Shown here: piece by piece, positions 61,054-64,000 of the stretch
How the letters are laid out: each line of letters begins with the position of its first letter
How positions within the stretch are numbered: the stretch's first letter is position 1
Source: Phymatolithon calcareum
Taxonomy: Eukaryota; Rhodophyta; Florideophyceae; Hapalidiales
Direction: 5' to 3'
DNA length: 64,000 bases
NCBI GenBank assembly: GCA_977006965.1
Contig: OZ345364.1
Span: 1,922,001 to 1,986,000, forward strand
Made by a program: the position numbers and the translations under genes
Notes under the pieces: generated by a model
What the model saw: the letters and a program-made list of their open reading frames with translations, nothing else
What the model was told of the DNA's origin: nothing
Database searches by the model: none

Positions 61054-64000
61054 ATGGTGGTTTATCTGCACCTGCTTCTGGTAATGTGCACAACAATTTA
61101 CACTACATCTCGTGCGCAGTTGTTTTCTGTGCGCCAATCCACAGGAATTGGTACCATTTCGTGCCAGACATTTCCAGTTGCTCCGGAATGCAATGCTCAA
61201 CGGTACGATGTTTCCGACAACATTGGCTACGCAGGAAATGGGTTTGCCAAGCCGGCCGTCGCCAAGGATGTTCTAGCAGGCTACGAGACAACTCATATCA
61301 TGGCGAACGCGAACGACGGCAAGTTTGGCAACGGTGCAAGCTGGAAAGGAAACACCGCAAATTCATGGATAAAAATCGACTTGGGGTGCAAGACACAGAT
61401 TCGAAGCGTGCGCTTTGGGCGCGATCGTACCGGTGGGTATGGCGACCACAACCCGGGTCAGGTTTCTGTCTTTGTCGCCAAGACTGATGTACTGGCCCCA
61501 GGCAACTCGGACAATGACGATGTCGAGTATACGAAGGTGTTCCAGAGTAACGGATTCAGTGGAGTTCTCGCCGCTGGTCAGACGATGCAAGCACGATTCG
61601 CACCTATAACCGGACAGTATGTGAAGTTCCAAGTGCAGAACCCTGGTACAGCTATTGACGAGCTTGAAGTTGCTGGCAATCCGTGTGTCCCTGGGAAGCT
61701 GAAATCCACAACAGAGTCTAGGAAGATAGGCCCAATTGCATGCCAGAACTTTGCAGGGGCTCCACAATGTAATGCCCATATTTACGACACCTCTGACAAT
61801 ATTGCATACTCGGGAAATGGATTTTCAAAACCAGCTGTGGCCAAAGATGTTCTCGTTGGATATGAAACAACTCACGGTATGTCCAACGCAAATGACGGAA
61901 AGTACGGCAACGGAGCGAGCTGGGTAGGTAATAGTGTGAACTCTTGGATCAAGATTGACTTGGGATGCTCAACACAGATCCGTTGTGTCAAATTCGGTCG
62001 AGACCGGACAGGATTTTACACTGATCGTAACCCAGGTCAAGTGTCCGTGCTTGTTGCAAAAAGCGATTTTGTGGCTATGGGAAATTCCGATGATGACGAC
62101 AAGGAGTACAAGATCGTCTTCAAGAGCTTCGGTTTTTGTGGGGCATTAGATTCCGGTCAAACGATGCAAGCGTGCTTTACGCCTGTGACTGCCCGATATG
62201 TCAAGTTTCAAGTGGAAAACAGTGGAGCAGCTATTGACGAGCTGGAGGTCACTGGTACTCCGTGCCTCTCTGGAACAGTTCAAACCTGCACAAGAAGACC
62301 GTCTACGGAAGCAATTACGTGCCAGAACTTTGCTTCGGCTCCTCAGTGCAATGCACAGGTCTACGATACCTCGCAAAACATCGCGTATTCAGGAAATGGA
62401 TTTGCACAACCGGCAGTTGCCAAGGACGTGCTTGTTGGATATGAGAACACTTATGGCATGGGAAATGCGAACGATGGCAAGTACGGAAATGGAGCAAGCT
62501 GGGTTGGCAATACGGCAAATTCGTGGCTCAAAATCGATTTGGGATGTACGACCCAAATTCGAAGTGTATGCCTTGGGCGGGACCGAACAGGACATTTGAC
62601 AGACCGAAATCCAGGTCAAGTTACAGTCTTCGTTGCGACGAACGATGTGGTTGCCACGGGGAATGAAGACAACGACAACGCAGAGTACACAAAAGTGTTC
62701 GAAAGCACTTCTTTCAGTGGTGTATTGGGTGTGAACGGATCGATCAAAGCCAGCTTTCCACCTGTGACGGTCCGTTATGTGAAGATTCAAGTGGCCAACC
62801 TGGGCGCTGCAATTGATGAGGTTGAGATTGCAGGAAATCCATGCGTTCCCGGGCACTTGCAAATTGTACCGGCTTCGCAAAACGCAGGCCCAATTACATG
62901 TCAACACTTTGGAGGAGCTCCACAATGCAACGCACAGTTGTACAATACCTGCGAAAACATTGCGTTCTCAGGAAACGGATTCGCAAAACCAGCTGTGGCC
63001 AAAGATGTTCTCTTTGGACATGAGATCACTCAAGGTGGGTCCAACGCAAACGACGGGAAGTATGGAAACGGAGCGAGCTGGATTGGTGATAGCGCAAACT
63101 CTTGGATCAAGATTGACTTGGGATGCTCAACACAGATTCGCAGCGTCCGCCTTGGTCGAGACCGGACAGGCTATTACACGGACCGAAACCCAGGCCAGGT
63201 GTCCGTGTTTGTCGCGAAGAGTGATGTTGTTGCTGCAGGGAACGTTGACAGTGACAATACGGAATACAAAAAGGTATTCGAGAGCAGAGGTTTCAGTGGA
63301 ATTTTGGCCGCTGGTCAGACGGTGGAGGCTCAGTTTCCAGCTGTGACCGCCCGATATGTGAAGGTCCAAGTTGCAAACCAAGGTGCAGCTATTGATGAGA
63401 TTGAGGTGCTCGGCAATCCATGTATCCCCGGTCCCGTCAAGTTCGTCGCGATGACGCCGACTACTGGTCCGATAACATGCCAAAACTTCGCAGCAGCTCC
63501 CCAGTGCAATGCCCAGACGTATGATGTTTCAAATAACATTGCATACCCAGGTAACGGATTTGCGCAGCCTGCCGTGGCTAAGGATGTGCTGGATGGCTTC
63601 GAGGTCACACACAGCATGCAGAACGCGAACGATGGAAAGTATGGAAACGGGGCAAGCTGGATTGGCAATAGCGTCAACTCTTGGGTCAAGATCGATCTGG
63701 GATGCTCGACCCAGATTCGAAGTGTCCGCTTTGGTCGTGACCGTACAGGTCTGAATTCGGACCGAAACCCGGGTCAGGTGTCCGTGTTTGTCGCACGGAG
63801 TGATGTTATCGCTGCAGGGAATTCGGACAATGACGATGTGGAGTACACATTGGTGTTCAAGAGCAATTGCTTTTCTGGAATTCTGGCTGCTGGACAGACG
63901 ATTCACGCAAGCTTTTCTCCAGTAACCGGCAGATATGTGAAGATCCAGGTGGAGAATCGCGGCGCTGCGATAGACGAAATTGAGATTGAAGGTAACCCAT
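61054..64000 (+). CDS. Secreted protein of tandem F5/8C-like domains, runs off the window
   Basis: The ATG at 61054 is chosen because the frame has a TGA at 61039 and because a signal peptide follows (MVVYLHLLLVMCTTIYTTSR, cleavage after RAQ). The frame then stays open to the end of the window (982 codons). It consists of repeats of exactly 193 residues starting at 61156, 61735, 62314, 62893 and 63472; the fifth is cut by the window end. Each unit holds CQNFA.APQCNAQ, NGFA.PAVAKDVL, NANDGKYGNGASW, NSWIKIDLGC, FGRDRTG, DRNPGQVSVFVA, RYVK.QV and AIDE.EV.GNPC. The NDG...SW...S.W..IDLG core and the final YVK...ID(E) strand are those of the F5/8 type C (discoidin-like) fold, which binds sugars or lipids. 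Two or three Cys per unit are conserved, as expected outside the cell. A role in cell-wall or surface recognition is inferred. Confidence 0.85.
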   Translation, partial: MVVYLHLLLVMCTTIYTTSRAQLFSVRQSTGIGTISCQTFPVAPECNAQRYDVSDNIGYAGNGFAKPAVAKDVLAGYETTHIMANANDGKFGNGASWKGNTANSWIKIDLGCKTQIRSVRFGRDRTGGYGDHNPGQVSVFVAKTDVLAPGNSDNDDVEYTKVFQSNGFSGVLAAGQTMQARFAPITGQYVKFQVQNPGTAIDELEVAGNPCVPGKLKSTTESRKIGPIACQNFAGAPQCNAHIYDTSDNIAYSGNGFSKPAVAKDVLVGYETTHGMSNANDGKYGNGASWVGNSVNSWIKIDLGCSTQIRCVKFGRDRTGFYTDRNPGQVSVLVAKSDFVAMGNSDDDDKEYKIVFKSFGFCGALDSGQTMQACFTPVTARYVKFQVENSGAAIDELEVTGTPCLSGTVQTCTRRPSTEAITCQNFASAPQCNAQVYDTSQNIAYSGNGFAQPAVAKDVLVGYENTYGMGNANDGKYGNGASWVGNTANSWLKIDLGCTTQIRSVCLGRDRTGHLTDRNPGQVTVFVATNDVVATGNEDNDNAEYTKVFESTSFSGVLGVNGSIKASFPPVTVRYVKIQVANLGAAIDEVEIAGNPCVPGHLQIVPASQNAGPITCQHFGGAPQCNAQLYNTCENIAFSGNGFAKPAVAKDVLFGHEITQGGSNANDGKYGNGASWIGDSANSWIKIDLGCSTQIRSVRLGRDRTGYYTDRNPGQVSVFVAKSDVVAAGNVDSDNTEYKKVFESRGFSGILAAGQTVEAQFPAVTARYVKVQVANQGAAIDEIEVLGNPCIPGPVKFVAMTPTTGPITCQNFAAAPQCNAQTYDVSNNIAYPGNGFAQPAVAKDVLDGFEVTHSMQNANDGKYGNGASWIGNSVNSWVKIDLGCSTQIRSVRFGRDRTGLNSDRNPGQVSVFVARSDVIAAGNSDNDDVEYTLVFKSNCFSGILAAGQTIHASFSPVTGRYVKIQVENRGAAIDEIEIEGNP

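Noticed and set aside
1-64000. CRISPR array, bacterial operons, plastid or mitochondrial genome
   Set aside because: No regularly spaced short repeats; all recognisable genes are nuclear-type or eukaryotic mobile elements; the 579-bp repeats are protein domains.

Overview
The window looks like nuclear DNA of a photosynthetic eukaryote with few introns and many repeats. A florideophyte red alga of the Chondrus type is my best guess, but this is inference. The reasons are: two host proteins with plastid-targeting N-termini (a DUF1499 protein with a bipartite thylakoid-lumen leader, and an MscS-like channel), long single-exon genes, NB-ARC/WD40 genes, an ELOF1-like gene, and a dense mix of eukaryotic mobile elements (hAT, MULE, Helitron, LINE, Fanzor, tyrosine recombinase). 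No bacterial operon structure is visible.

Layout. 0-4 kb: a 5'-truncated LINE with an exact 15-bp target duplication, then a hAT-type non-autonomous element. 4.3-10.5 kb (minus): a roughly 2,000-residue gene or element broken by two frameshifts and two stops. It combines Cys pairs, a WDNID block, a FEN1/XPG-like PIN nuclease region and a CXC cysteine tail; it is the most interesting poorly described object here. 12.7-14.0 kb: a TIR element. 14.9-18.05 kb (plus): a decayed Fanzor (eukaryotic TnpB homologue). 18.1-22 kb: an ELOF1-like gene, a DUF1499 gene, a small basic-protein gene and a duplicated piece of the MscS gene. 22.5-26.5 kb: a broken NB-ARC/WD40 gene. 27.4-29.1 kb: a strand-asymmetric purine-rich repeat. 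30.6-32.0 kb: a broken Helitron N-terminal half. 33.2-38.0 kb: a LINE endonuclease fragment cut by a MULE, plus two further MULE copies. 39.3-43.1 kb: NB-ARC N-terminal relics in inverted orientation, an SSU-rRNA-like 5' sequence, a truncated copy of the basic-protein gene and the intact MscS-like channel. 43-53 kb: mostly unassigned. 53.3-55.8 kb (minus): an intact WD40/coiled-coil protein. 57.3-59.5 kb: a tyrosine recombinase relic split by a hAT element. 60.2-60.9 kb: a possible secreted protein. 61.05 kb to the window end: a secreted protein of tandem F5/8C-like domains, each exactly 193 residues (579 bp).

How it fits together. The probably functional host genes are ELOF1-like (transcription), DUF1499 (plastid lumen), MscS-like (plastid membrane tension), the WD40/coiled-coil protein and the F5/8C repeat protein. 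The rest is largely a graveyard of nested mobile elements. Two nested insertions give internal proof of element ends: a hAT element in the recombinase gene (removing it with one TSD restores the reading frame) and a MULE in the LINE endonuclease. A direct segmental duplication links the 20.8-21.9 kb and 40.0-41.2 kb regions.
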